From NCBI GenBank assembly GCA_018806985.1, contig JADANN010000268.1:372001-436000 (forward strand): DNA of 64,000 nucleotides, in the 5' to 3' direction. Below are positions 1-13,900 of this stretch, one piece after another. This stretch comes from Angiostrongylus vasorum (Eukaryota; Nematoda; Chromadorea; Rhabditida; Metastrongylidae). Each line of letters starts with the position of its first letter. The stretch's first letter is position 1. A program made the translations under genes and the position numbers. The notes below the pieces were generated by a model that saw only the letters and a list, made by a program, of their open reading frames with translations, had not been told where the DNA came from and did no database searches.

Positions 1-115
1 TAGCCCCCGGAAAGGAAAATAGCGCGTTCGTTCCCCACCACAGACACCTGCGGTTCGGAGTTTTGCAAATATCTCAGCATCATTATGGGTGTTCGTATTA
101 TTTGGTACAACTTTT
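1..115 (+). mobile_element. SINE-2 (tRNA-derived), truncated by the window edge
   Basis: Begins inside the head (TAGCCCCCGGAAAGG, GCGCGTTCGTTCCCC B-box-like) and continues ACACCTGCGGTTCGGAG, TTTTGCAAATATCTCAGCATC, the family's central block. Confidence 0.75.
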
Positions 116-252
116 CTTTAACATTTGTCCTCTTTTCATCTTTTTTTTCCCACAATTTTCTTGGAATTATCCAGTAATAAATCGTTCGTTCGCAAAGTCT
201 TTGCACATGTTTGGGTTGTTGTGCATTTAATTCAACTAATTTTGCTTTGCAG

Positions 253-568
253 ATAAACGCTCAACAGGAAGAACTCGCTTCAATTTTTGAAAGTGCACGA
301 AAGGTCGGGGTTGACTTGACCAAGTACGAACAAAAGACCCGACTGTTAACGACAAGCGAGATTTCCGAACTGAAACTTTTGATAAAATCTTCTCGAACAC
401 AGGTTGCTTGCAAGTGGTCCCTTTTTCTTTACGTCATTCGCAATTAAGGACTAGTTCTTTAGTCTACTTTAGGAGCGAGAACTTGCTCGTGAAGCGAAGA
501 AACTGAAGATGAAGGCGAAACATCAGTGGCAGAAGAAAAGGGACGATCTCGAATGCGATGATCTGAAA
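253..568 (+). CDS. BAZ1A: BAZ1A-like exons before the DDT domain (charged coiled coil)
   Basis: Two exons, 253-402 (50 codons) and 473-568 (32 codons), are joined in phase 0 by a 70-bp intron. The protein is rich in Lys, Arg and Glu with a heptad-like pattern and ends REDLEC-like, the highly conserved run just before the DDT domain in ACF1/WSTF proteins. The acceptor TTTGCAG at 252 and donor AG/gttgct at 403 are readable. The ATG at 211 lies in the preceding intron sequence and is not a real start. The upstream part of the gene is outside the window. Confidence 0.8.
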
Positions 569-3500
569 GTTAGTTCTTTATGCATGGAAAGTATAATATG
601 TAATAATAGCTTCTACTTAAGAGTACACCAGTTTTTCATGCGTGGAAAATGTAGCATATAGTAATAGCTTTCACTTAAGACTACTGAATTGGTTTAATGG
701 TGATGCCTGTGATGCTTCAGTTAAACAAAGCACTTATCAGAAGCAGTGAATGATTTGTTTTTGCTTCCAATATTTGGCATCGACTGCTCTTCTTTTGTGA
801 AAAATGAAGGTTTTTTTAAACGGTGATTGCGTTCTGCCCATATTTTTATCTCATTCTATTTGTGTTGTAGGCATTGTTGGCCTGTCTTCTTGAATCATGG
901 TGGGCTTCGTACATCTTCCATTTTCTTCTCTGCGTTCATCATCTTTGATGGTTGTCTGTTTCGACCTTGGTGACGTCCATGAGTGTCTTTCCTTAGTCTA
1001 TAAATCGTATGCAAATGTAAATACAGATGATCGACACGGCTACAGACAAGTCAGCTCATCTTGTAGATAACCGCTGTAGCCGATGAGTGCGTTAAGTTGA
1101 CGCCCACTGCACTGTTCATCTCATTCAGGTTTCGTCGGCTGTTCGGACTACATAGCTAGCCCAACTATGCTTCGTCTTCCACTTACATTCCTTTGAATCT
1201 TCAAAGTGAATAATTTTCGATTCCATATTGAAGATTTCACCCGAATTCGATATTAATCAACAATTTGTTGCACTCTTACAAGGAAACTATAAGAAGCTAA
1301 CACATTTCCTTCGATAACTTTTCGTCGTGGGCATTTCCCCCAACCTCACCCGTTTTAGAACCTCTACAGTCGACATGGACTGTATTAGTGGAGTACTTAT
1401 TTTTTCGATTACTTGTTATTGATACGATTTGGTGCTACTTATCCAGATTTTTATTTCACAAAGCATTATTGAGATGTTGTGAAGGTAAAACGTAAAATTC
1501 TCGAGGAGCTTGAACGTCAAACCCACATGTCAGTCAAAAGAGTATTGTGGTCGGCTCCGTCCGTGATCCGGCGGTTTTTGTATGAAGTCTAACCGCTGCT
1601 CATTTTTGTCCTAGCTCCTACTTTACAGTGTTTTTCATGTTCGTGGAACATTCTAGTTGCGCGCAAGATGGGCCTTTTTCTCCTTTCATGTTTGCCATCC
1701 ATTCGTTTTTTTTTCAGCACCGCATCATAGGTTCTTAGTGATCTGGATCCTTCAATGTATCCTCACTTCTATCTTTCTGCGTACTTTTTTTTCAAACTGC
1801 TTAAACTTCGTCGCTAATTGCTTGCTCCTGCTCGGGAAGATGATGATGTTAGTGAGGCGAAAATTTGACAGAAATTCGCTGTAACTACATGGTTGTTTCA
1901 TAAAAATCTAGCGAGTTCGTTGTTTATCGAAATGTGGTGGTGAATTTGTCGAAATAGCGTGTACATGGCGTCCTTGTTCACCTATGAAGTGCTGGATGCA
2001 AAGCGTGTATTGTCGTTCTACGATGGCACTCGTCAAGAGGGCTTTTGTTGAGCACTGATAGGGCAGTATCCGTTCTGATGATTTTTGGTTATAAACAAAG
2101 GTTGGAACAAAGCACAGATACTATACCTTAGAGTTGTGTTTTTCCTATATACGGCATGAATATAACCTAAGTTCATGTTTGAATCCTATTCATTCAAATT
2201 TTCATTTTCACCATAAAGTATTGATGTATTCTATGAAATAGCCTTCATGATAAAGTTGTAGAACATACTCAAAAAAAGGTTATTTATGGCAATTCATTTG
2301 GTCACCCTCTTAGCTCAGCACTAGCTTCCACGAAGGCCTGCATTTCGGACGTTTTTTCTTCTAAAGATATATTGTTGTATGAGTTAAATGCAGTTCGTAA
2401 CTTCTATCTCAGAAGAAATCGGTTTAATCTAGTATAAATTTCGACCAAAGACAGGAACTTATTTACGTTGCTTTTCTTAAAGTATTTAATATGAAACAGT
2501 GTTAAGCGTGTCGCAGTTAGGGCTCTCCGGTTTTCTTCACTGCTTGTGTAATTAAACAAACGGAAAGGTCATCTGAATATAAGCGTTGGCAAACTGAGGA
2601 CTATTGGGCATAAGTTTTAAATCCCTAGACGAACTGCTTATAGTATTCGATCGAGTTTTTTTTATTCTGCTCTGGTTGTCTAAGAAAGCGATCGGATCTA
2701 GAATGTACTCATAAAAGAACTTCTTGTCTAGGCTTCTATTTACCACCTATTCTTTTTTTCATATCATGGTGTGATATGAAATACAACTGCAAGGATGCTG
2801 AGACATGAGCAGAGCTCGGAACCTTAGTTGAGCTTCGAACCGGCGATTATTCCTACGGGTGCTCACGTGCTACCCACCACATCAACCGTAGTCCTTGCTT
2901 TGCATTCCTATAAGCAATGTTTTTACTCCGTCGGTGCTATAAGCAGTCACTCGGCAAGGGGGAGCACAAATCGGCATTGAACTTGATTAATATCTCAGTG
3001 ACATCGCACGCTACCATAAAAAACGAATGGGTTATAAACAGAAGTCAAGACATTGTGATTTCGACTGTAGTTTCAGCTTAATTGTGCCCAACGCTGATTT
3101 ATGCTGTACTGATTGTTCCCGCTGATGAGTGATTGCTGATAACACCGACAGAGTAAGAGCATCGCTGAGAGAACGACAAAGCACCTTCGGTTGGTGTGGT
3201 GGTTAGCACGAAAGTCCCCGATCCGGTTAGCTGCGAGATCGGAACCCACTGGAGGTTCCGAGTTTTGTGTTAGTGTTATCAACGAAGTGAACAATTAGCT
3301 CTTCTTGTATCTGGTATAACCCCTTACTGGTATCAAAAACTAAGACTTTAGTTATAGGATGGAGGAAATGTTTAGTGAATTATTGTTCGCTTCGATGTAA
3401 CACTTCCAGGCAGTAGAGCAAGCAAAGTGCCTTTGGCCAGGTCCATTTAAATATTTCTTCAGGCCTCTCAGGTAACGAATGAAGCAAAGATGGTGCTTGT

Positions 3501-4897
3501 GTTCCTTTCACTTAGTCGTTATTTAAAAGTACCAAATAAATCTGCCTGTCGAATTATGAACAATTTTTTCTACAGGCACTTCCTGTATATCCAGCTTTGA
3601 ATCTTCCATCATGGTTGAATGACGATGAGCTTTCGGAATATCTTGCCATTTTGCAATTTTTCACTGCTTTCCAGGTAATTTTCATCATACATTTTCTTTT
3701 TTGTAACACATTCGCGGCGAAGCTGGTTTCTCTACATAGCTTACAATTTCTCGATCAGTAGATTATTTTAAGAGTTCAGAACTATACGTATTTATAGAAG
3801 AAAGTTCGCTTTCTTGCACTAATTGTAGGTATAAGTTCATAAATTGTCCATTCAAACTTGAATATGTTTGGAATTATAACTTCTGAAAACTGATAATGAA
3901 ACTTAAATGTCATCGGTTTTTGTTTGCTGTCTGTCCCTTTTTTAATGGCACGATAGTGTGTGAAATATAACCATAATTTCAATGATGATGAGATATTTGC
4001 AAAACTTCGGACCGCAGGTGTCTGCGGTGGGGAACGAACACGCTATTGTCCTTTCCGGGAAGTAACGCTTTCACAATCACACCATGCGGGTCCTTCGTTT
4101 CGCCTGTCTCTCAGCTAGTTCTGTTGATGTTTTGCCATCAGCAATCACCCGTTAGCGGGATTCATCTGGGGAGCCCAAATCGGCAACGAACCCAGTTAAA
4201 CTGAGGCTTTAGTTATAATCACATTCTTAACTTATTATTTACTGCCTACTCTTTTTAACGGCAGGGTATATTGCGAAATATAACTTCAGTGATGCTGAGA
4301 TATTTACAAAACTCCGGAGCGCGGGTGTCTGCGATGGGGACCGAACACGGTCTTACCCTTTTGAGGGGCTGTCGCGTTCAGCACTGCATCATGCTAGTCC
4401 TTCGTCCAGATCAATCCCGTTGACAGGTGATTGCTGAGAGCACCTGTAGGTTAATATCACGGCTGAGAGAAAGGCGAAACGAAGGCCTCTTTAAATGAAA
4501 TGTGCGTTCTTAATAAGTTCAAACGATAGATTGAGGAACACAACCTTGTCCTGCGGAACGGAATTCCGCCTTTTTTATTTGGTTTACTGTTCGAAATATG
4601 AGGTTTGAAGCAATGAGTTAAAGGAAATATATTCCATGGACACCAAGAAATCAGGATTTCATCATGACAAAGCAAGAAAATTTTTATCCTTTAGGCCAAG
4701 ATGTGTAGATTCAAGTAGTTTTTACTACAGTAAATAGAACTCACTATCTGCTAAGACATGTTGATTTTAACTGGATCCTGGTCAATATTTTCGTATCGTA
4801 TGACTCTTATAGAGGTCACGTCGACGCGAATAGGTTGAAATTGACAAAATTGTATTCATGCTATCTCGCGATGAACATTACTAAATTCCTTTGCCGT

Positions 4898-4975
<78 letters not shown>

Positions 4976-7900
4976 ACATATGATTTACATATATATATAG
5001 ATATATGATTTACATATATATAGATATGTACATGTAACTTGTATGCTGTTTCCATTATAACAACGAACCTAATTCAATGTCGTCAATTTTTATTTACTGC
5101 GTACTATTTTTTTTAATGGCAGGGTATGAGATATAACCGCAATGATGCTAAGTTATTTGCAAAACTCCAGACCGCTGTTGTCTGCGGCGGGGATCGCACG
5201 CGCCATTACTCTTTCCAGTGGCTAACGCGTCCACCACGACACCATGCTAGTCCTTCGTTTCGCCTTTCCCTAACTCAGTTTAACAAAGATAGCAAACAGA
5301 TGAAGTTTACTTTAGAAAATGTTTGTTTCTTCAGCAGAAAAAATATTGGACTCAATTTCTGAATTTTTTATTGTCTGAATCTTTGAATATTATTATTTCT
5401 TTTCCTTAGTAACCTATTTTTTAGGAACTCCTTCCAATCAAAGAAGTAAGAGGTAAGTTTTACGTCCTTCTAGTTGTGATTTCGTTTTTTTGTAGTACTG
5501 ATTTCCTTTGTCTCTTGTCAGTTTTTTTTTATTCGAGCACTGCTTTTGTGTTGATTCCTTATATTTTTTATGGACAGGTACAAATCGTGTAAGCTTAACC
5601 GATGTGATCATGGCCATACGTTGTTCTGATCCTCAACAAAGTTTTTTCGCTGATCTCATGAAGATCCTGCTCTCCGCAAGGACAGATCGAGCCGATGAGG
5701 AGGATGGTGACGAAGCTGATTTGACTTCTAAGGACGAAATCGCATTGATTCAGTTGCAAAACTGCGACCCTGATCATAAGATTCATGGCGAACGAATTCG
5801 TGAAATGAACTATCTGCACGAAGAAATTCGCCTCACTCATGGCAAGTGTTTGTCGAATTCTCTCATCATTTTCACTGTTAAACCATAACAAGTCGCTACC
5901 AATTCCATTGTTATCCCAACCGATTACAAGCAGTTTTTTTGTCGGCTGCGGACCTTCTGGTTTTTTTGACGGTAAAAAATAATTTACAATATTTTTTGCT
6001 AGGGCACTTTAGGGGGTTGTGAGCGCGAAGGATTTATAGAGGAGACTTTGTTCTATTGTTCTATAGAGATGATTGATATACACGCTACCATTTACTGCGT
6101 TTTACAATGGTCCATTATGCAGATGCATTGCTGTCAGCTTTCTGGAGCTATATTGTTTTTTGTCTCCATAGATTCAATCCGATGACCATAACGATTAAAA
6201 ATGAATGAACAGTTAATTGCTATTCAAATCATGGATCATAGGTTTTTTTCGAAAAAAAAGGTCGTTATAAATCATTGGTTGTGTGTGGAAAATGGTTCTT
6301 CTTATGTCATCTCTACTGTTTTGATACGTTTTCAATTAACTATCAAATGAATTTAGATAAGGGTGTAAGGAAAAAATCTGTAGAACCCAATAAACTCAAT
6401 ATGGACACAACAGTGCCCTTATGGTCGTTTAGTCCAGTTCGCAATGGCCACTATAGTGTTCAAACGGGGCGCTATGTGTTATTAAACTCTACCTTCTTTC
6501 AAAACGAGACTTTGCTACAAGTTTTCTTTTCTATTCCTCCTTTTTTAACATTCGCTTGAAATTTTTCACTGACACACTGATGACGGTTTTTGTTTTCTCG
6601 ATAACGACGTTTAAGTTTCTTAAATTTATGGCGCGTGTAGCGCAGTGGTTGGAGGCGCCCATCAATGCACATGGGATCGATCCAGCGCCCCAGGCCCACA
6701 AAGCCCTCCATCCCTCCGGGGTGGACAAGTTGGTAACAGACTTGTCTGGGAGGATAGCAGCACTGGCTCGATACATCGGTGGGCCACCGCGAGTCATTGT
6801 AAAGGCCAGATATGCATTCAAGCACCTCCAAACGATGCTTGGTGAAGTCGAATGCATGGCGCATCCCTAAGGGATTAATCAACGCTGAGAGCCACGGATT
6901 TTAAATTTACGACACCAGCAAACACGAGACTACAGTTCCAAACAAATAACACATTGCGGAACCTCTTGAGGTCTTGATGAACGAGTTTTTTGCTTGTTCA
7001 AAGGTGAAAAAATCGTTCTGCTTGCTCCAGAAAATCAGAATTTCATTGTGATCGAAAGAGAGAATAAGCTCCCTGGTTTACGAAGATGTTTGGAATTTAA
7101 TGGATTTTACTTGAACTAGTAAAGTTCACTGTAGACCGAGATAAGTTGGTTCAAATTTAAAAGTGGTCACTAATTTTTGCTCCATATAGCTTAACTTTTT
7201 CATGGGCGTTTTATTTTAAAGTTTAAATTTCAAACGGTTTTTTTGTAGGCCAATCAATTCGACATATTCCGACCGATTGGATGACATTAACAGAATCAAT
7301 ACGACTGGTGCTGCTCACTTCTGGCTACTATACTGGTCAAAGTACTCATCGACATCGGCTTTTTTCCAGAGGGAATTATAAAGGGTGAGCAGTATGTGGA
7401 GGAATTTACTTCGCTTTTGATCTATGCCTGTTTCAGCTAGGATCATTTGTATTCATCAGAATTACCTAGTTAAGATTACCTCGCCTGGAATTACCTTTTT
7501 GTTAATCCAATCTTTAGTTGTTAGGTGTTTTACCCATTTAGTTCTAAAAAGAAGTTCCCAATCGTTACAGATATGAAGATGCGGGCTTCGTCTTTCGAAT
7601 GAAACATCCAGAAACGATGGAAAAGTTACGAATTGGAACCGTCTTCGATCTTACCCCAGAGGAACGTTTGGAAATAATGAAAGTCGTTATTTATCAATTG
7701 CTAAGCTACAACAAGGTGATCAATGACTACCTATTGTGTTGGCTTCATAAGTCATTTGCACGGTTTTCGAACTGTGATACTTTTTAGTTTCGTAGTCGTC
7801 AAGATGATCGCTTGTTCGAGTTATGGGAGCAGCGTAGAGAGTTAAAAAAGCTTCGTAATTGGGATTTCACACAGGAACAGGTGGGCTTTTTCTTCTATTT

Positions 7901-10900
7901 TACGAGACCGGTTTTTCACATCTACTACGTAGATCCCAGTACTTTCTAGATTCGATTCATTTCCTCGCATCCTTCATCCACGGGGGGCCTTCAAAGTTTC
8001 GCTTGTCTTCTGCTGCTGTTTGAGGGTTTTCCTTCCATTTTGAATGTCATGAATACTGGTCGAGTCGATACTCCCTAAAGTTCTGGGATAGCTAGGCAAA
8101 AGCTTTCCGAATTGGACTGCAGAGAATTATTTTTTTCCCGTACAAATCCTTCATCAATTTCCCTACCCAAGGGAATGAGAGGCTTGGTTTGCCCAGAGCG
8201 AAATCGAACCAGTTTAATTTCTGAGACTTTATTTACACTATTTTTTACGACAATGTCTCAGCAAAGAATTTTGGCCCTCTTCACGGAAAAAGGTATAATT
8301 CTTGATAAACTGTCTTTAGACTATGGTGCTGTGTGATATTTACAAAACTTGGACCCCATTCCGGATTCGAACCCACAATTATTCTTTCTTTCCTTTCCTG
8401 TCTTCAGATTTCTGCTTTACTATTTTATATTTTTAAGGAAGCAAAAGATGCACGACTAGCGCGTGAATATGAGCTTGAACTTGTCGAAGAACATGGAGAA
8501 GAGGCTGCAAAAGAACAATTGAAAGAACGACCGGTTCCAAGTGAAGATACATTGAAACTCAAGCATAATCTGAAGTTAATTCAAGAATCTCGTCGAGTTG
8601 ATCGAGACGAATTGGATCAGATGTTACTTGCTGGTGTTGCTTTCAATGAGCTCGAATATGATGAAATTATAACCGCTCGTGAGCTCCAACATGTGAAAGT
8701 CCAGGAAGTTGAAGATAAATTGTTGGAAACTATATATGATCTTACCAGTGAGTTTAAATTTACTCATTTTTATGGCAGGTATATGATATAGATGTATTGA
8801 AAACTTCAAATTACAACTTTATTCACAAGTTTCACATGTGCTACCTACTTGGATACTTTGGTGACCAGTCTTCATTGGTAGTACGTGGCCCAGCACAATG
8901 CCCATCCGTTTCTTTCCCGAGCAGACGTCGTCCGTAGTGGTGGTCTACTTCGAACATGATGATATCCATTGGTAATTCTATTCTAGTAACATCGTTCCCA
9001 TCTACTAATGCAGAAGATTGGCTTTAACCACGGCCACATACGCCCATAATGTTGTCCAGAAGGACGCTTGCATTCTCTTGGTGTCCATTCCACCTTTCTG
9101 CTCGTCTCTATGTCTTCTATTCACCTTATTAGGTGTCTGACCCATCTTCGCTTCGCTGTTGATGCATATTCCCCTCGATCCCGAAGATGGAATAAGTTTC
9201 CAAGATCTGAACGGCGCATTCCGGTTAGGCGTTATGAGTGCAGATTAAATTTCAGAAGATATCGTTCAAGCGCTGTGTGAGTGGTGCGCAGTTTTCGACA
9301 TGATTTAAGTAGGCCACGCCTCTGCTGCATAACAGAGCGCTTTGTGGACTGTTGAGCTGCGGAGGTAATCTCGGAGTTTTGGGTTTGTAAATTGGTTGAT
9401 GGCTTCCCTGTGAGTCCCGCATGCGGCTATTCCCGTTCTTTTTGTAACTGACTAATTTTGAGCGGATGCAAAAGTCAAGTTTTGAAGAGTTCTAGTTGTT
9501 GTTCTTTCATTTTACTGTTTCTCAGCGATCGCTGGACAGCTCCATCTTGGACGAGATCGGGCGTTTAGAAATTATTTTCTAATCGAATGTTTGCCTTGCT
9601 TGATCGTGGAAAATCCCATTGATGCCGACAATGTTGGAGTTTGTGGAGAAGCGACACCTGTGGCAGATTATGTAGGTGTTTTTTTCTGCTTTAATCTTGT
9701 CTTTGTTTATTGTAGTGATAAGAAAAAATAGCACCTAGTATGTTCTTATGATGATATTGATGCTGTTGTTTTTCTAGAAAGAAAAACACTTGTAATAGAA
9801 AAAATTTCAATTGCAGAGTGAGTATGGTAGTGAAGATGCTGCTCGTCAATGCGTTCTGGGTTGTTCGGGAAATATGAGCACATGTGTTGTACATGGTGAA
9901 GGAAGGAAGAGGAGGCCGAGATGGACATTTGTGGACTCGTTAAATAAAGTGGATCAGGTGAAGTATAGAAGTTTTTTTGAAACTGGATATTCTTTAACAT
10001 CATCGAAACATTTCAATACATGATTTTTACATCTCTTTGGTTGCATAAGAGGAGTTTGTGACGTAGAAGTACATTGTAGGAGAAACGGTGGATAATCTAT
10101 ATGCTTTGGATTATACACTGGATAACACAGTTGGCAGTGATGGCAATCACCGTGAGCAGTGTGCTGGTTCGATCCCGCTACCGACTCATCAAGGTTTTCG
10201 TACCATCGGGGTCGGGAAGTTGATGCCGGTTGTTCGGCAAAAGAAATCACTTTCTGCAGTCCAAGTGAGAACGCTCTAGACCAGCTGTCTCAGGACTCCA
10301 GGGAGAATCGACTTGACCAGCATTCAGTGACATTCAAGATGAAAGGAAAATCCTCAAGCAGCATCCGAAGCCACACGTAAACAGTTGGAAGACTTTCGTG
10401 GATGATGGGTGCTAGGAAACGAATCGGATGCGAGAACTGCTGAGATCCACACAGTAGATGTGGAAACGGGTCGTATGAAAAAATAAAAAAAATAAAAAAA
10501 AAGATTGGAGTAGTTCTAGTCCATATAGTTCCTTCGGCATTTATCATGGGTAATGTTGGTATCTACTGTATCTCTGAGTATCCATAGTAATCTGTTCCAG
10601 ATCATTGCTGCTTGTAATCCTCGTGGTTTGAGAGAAATAGACCTCGCAGAGGAAATTACTTTCTACCGTCCACGTATAGCTCAAGTTATGGAAAAAGTGG
10701 TAAGATATGTATTTCTTATGAAGTGTTCCTGAGGATCTACCTATTATCTTCTTGTTATCATTTGCGGTTGTCACATTTGTTTTTCGTTATTTCATGTTAT
10801 TCCCCAACTATTGACTAGGTGTTGGTATTTTTTCCTGTGAAGAATACGTTATTGTTGGATATTTTTTGGCTCTTTTTTTTTCCTCTAGTTTTGTTATTCA

Positions 10901-13900
10901 GGAGACGAAAATAGCCAATGGACAGTTCTGTTTATTATTCATGGTGAATCATCCTGATCCTGCAAAAATGCCGAGTGGAGTTGACTGGATTGTTGAAATG
11001 CGTGAACTACTTCTTGATCTTGAAGAAAAAAGTATGTTGCCTAGACTTTCTACCCATCACGAATTCAAGTTTATGTTTTCTAGTCCTTGTCTTGCATTAT
11101 TATCTTATTTACTTTTTGATGGAACAAGGAATGTTGGGTCGGTTACCTTCGAACGTCAATCGGCAGACATGGCGTCAACTTTTGTTGGAGACTGGTGACG
11201 TTTCATCCCTGGTGGATCAAGATGTTGTAGTAAAGGGATCACAAGCACAGGCTGATGTTATATGGACAAAAGATGAACTACCGCATCTCACGGAAATTCA
11301 GAAGTAGGATTTCCTTATCTCTGGCTTATAATATGCTACTCAATGAATAATCTTGAGTATTTCGCTACCAGTGCTCCAAAATATCAATGCATTCAGGTTG
11401 ACAGTGGCTTTTCTACAATTGGTGCAATGCATAAGTTTGAAGTTTCTCCAAAAACCATTCAGCGTTACGAAAACGGAAGAAAATGGACGAAATATCGTCA
11501 TGGCGACACCGGTGTTTTTACGATGGCAGAAGGCTTTATCACGGTGTGACTCAATACCAGCAATATGTTTGTTCCTTTCGACTTTAGAGCCGGCGATTAT
11601 GTGGGATAAGAGTCGACTTCAAGCTCGATGCCGCGCATGTCGCCGCAAGGCTATTGCGGAGTCGCTGGTTCTGTGTGCAGACTGTGATCGATGCTACCAC
11701 TTTGAATGTGCTAGGCTTGAACCAGGGCTTCCGCCTCTGGATTGGTGCTGCACGGATTGTAAGGCGAATAGACGAAAAATTGCGGCAGCCGAAAAAAGAA
11801 GAGCGCAAAAAGGTGATAATCGCGTATTTTTCAATATCGTTAGAAGAATGCACTTTTTTTTTGTTCTTTTTTTGATGATGAGCAGACAAGAAGATGTTAC
11901 AAGATTTATTCAGTACAAAACTGTCTGATGTTTTGGCGGTTTCGCGTTCTTCAGAACCTGGGATGGTCAAGTTGACATGCAATCTACTAGGTCAACTTTC
12001 ATAACCTCAGCAGAAAAAAACTTAGTATATAAGTTTACATTTGCGTACTATTTTTTTCTTTGTAAGCCTTACAGTTATTTGGTGGAGCCTAGTCGCACAG
12101 ACTCTTACGTAGGTCAGGAATGTGCCCAGCTCAGGTCGGAAAAAAATTAGCCTGACCCATGGCGCGAGGTCACGTATGATCACAAGACACTACTCCTTGC
12201 GATATTTAACAGGTGATCTCCACTAATTAATTGGAAGGCTTAAAAAGAACAAAACGATGAATGTTTAAGAGAAGCTCTTTAGTATGCAAATAAAAAATTT
12301 GCGTATTAAATTATATCTGCTGAGGTTATGAAAGTTTGGTTGATCAGATCGCGTGTTTCCAAAACGTCAGCACCGTATTGTACTGAATAAACCGGTTGTT
12401 AGCAACTTTGTTTCTACCTATCAAGAAAGCAGTGGATTATTTGATCAATGCAGAGGTTAACAGAATGTCGCTTTTGCGAGGTTATCAGAATCATTTGTAA
12501 CAGTTCCCAGGATCGACTTTCTATTAACCTCGGCATTGGAATATGAATGCGTCGTTTTCTTGTTCAGCAATCGCGAGGTTGTTAAACAGCATACATTTAC
12601 TTCCATAGAAAAGCACAATACAATACAACAGTAGCTGACGTTTCGGCAGTATCGCCTTCTTCAGAGCCTGGAAGGGTATACTGACATACAATTTACTAGG
12701 CCAAACGCTTCAATGACACTTACAAAAAAGACGAAAAACTCTATGGTAATTACATGGTCAACAGCTTCTCGAAAAAAACTCACCGCTTTTTTACGTGCCT
12801 TCCCATGAGGAAGATTAGAACAGCTGATTATGGTCGCATAAGGTTGATGACTGCACCATCCCACATCAGAAATTGATGCGAACATACGGGGTCAGGTCGC
12901 GTATGACCTCTGGGCATTCATCCCTGCTATTCATTGTAGGGTTTTTGGCATTTATCCAAAAAGCCTCAAGAAGTTTTTCGCGCTGGTGTTCTAGTCTCCT
13001 GCGCAAGGATATTGACTTTTACTTCAAAATCGTCCCCGCTGTGCTTTTGTATCCTATGCGTGCCTAGTGGGGCACTCTGTCTTAGTTTTCGTTTGCCATC
13101 TAGGTGTTCTTTTCATACGGATACACAAAGGCCTGCCCGTTTCGCCAATATATTCATCTCCGCAATTATTACAAGAGATCAGGTATATCGTACCTGAGCT
13201 CATGCAATCACCGTCCCTGCCATAAGGGCAGATTACGCAATTTGTTGTTTCGCATAGACGGTCATACAGGCGGTTACGAACTAACTGACGACGTAGAGTA
13301 GCCGGTGGTATTTCAACTATCGCTACCGATTCCTCTAGACCTGCCCTTCTTAAGCATCGTTTAATCGCTACGCTTACTTCATCGCTAATAAAGGGCAGCA
13401 TAAACGGGACTTTCTTTTGGCCAAGTGTTTCGCTTGGGCGCGTCGCTCTCCTTCTAAACTTATCTCGTTTTCGGACGGCGTTCTCAAGACCCTTAATCAT
13501 TACTGCGATAGAAAGTTTATCTCTAACCTTACAGCCGCACAAAAATGTGGCATGCGAGAAATTAGAGAATTAATAAACTCAAAAACAATAAAACAATAAG
13601 ACTGTCTGTTAGTGATAAAGGGGGGGAGAGTTCGTAGTTATTCCTCGCCAACTGGATGTTGAGATAACAGAGGAACATCTTAGTGATGCTACCCTCTATC
13701 GCCCATCCTCTGAAAAGGAATACAAAAGTCAATACCGAAAGCTAAACAATCAATGGGTCAGTGTGGCAAAGGCTGCAGGTTTAAAACCATCGGTTATTTC
13801 GCACTTTAAAATCGATACACCAACATGTCCCGTCCTATACCTACTTATTAAAACACATAAGTTGGTATCACCTGATGATCTTGCGTCAACCAATCCGTCA

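Larger units (their letters stand above)
569..3575 (+). other. Intron of the BAZ1A-like gene, 3.0 kb
   Basis: No coding region is supported here. At 581-686 there is a diverged tandem duplication of about 57 bp (two units starting ATGCATGGAAA and ATGCGTGGAAA). Two oppositely oriented SINE-2 copies lie at 2765-2990 and 3075-3300. The rest is AT-rich unique-looking sequence. Confidence 0.6.

Noticed and set aside
5595..5891. 98-residue minus-strand ORF
   Set aside because: Antisense shadow of the DDT exon 5578-5841.
6556..6870. 104-residue ORF and overlapping frames on both strands
   Set aside because: Entirely inside a SINE-1 copy; the same residues recur wherever the SINE does (16.5, 20.6, 28.3, 38.4 kb).
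11584..11982. 132-residue minus-strand ORF
   Set aside because: Antisense to the PHD exon and running into repeat sequence.
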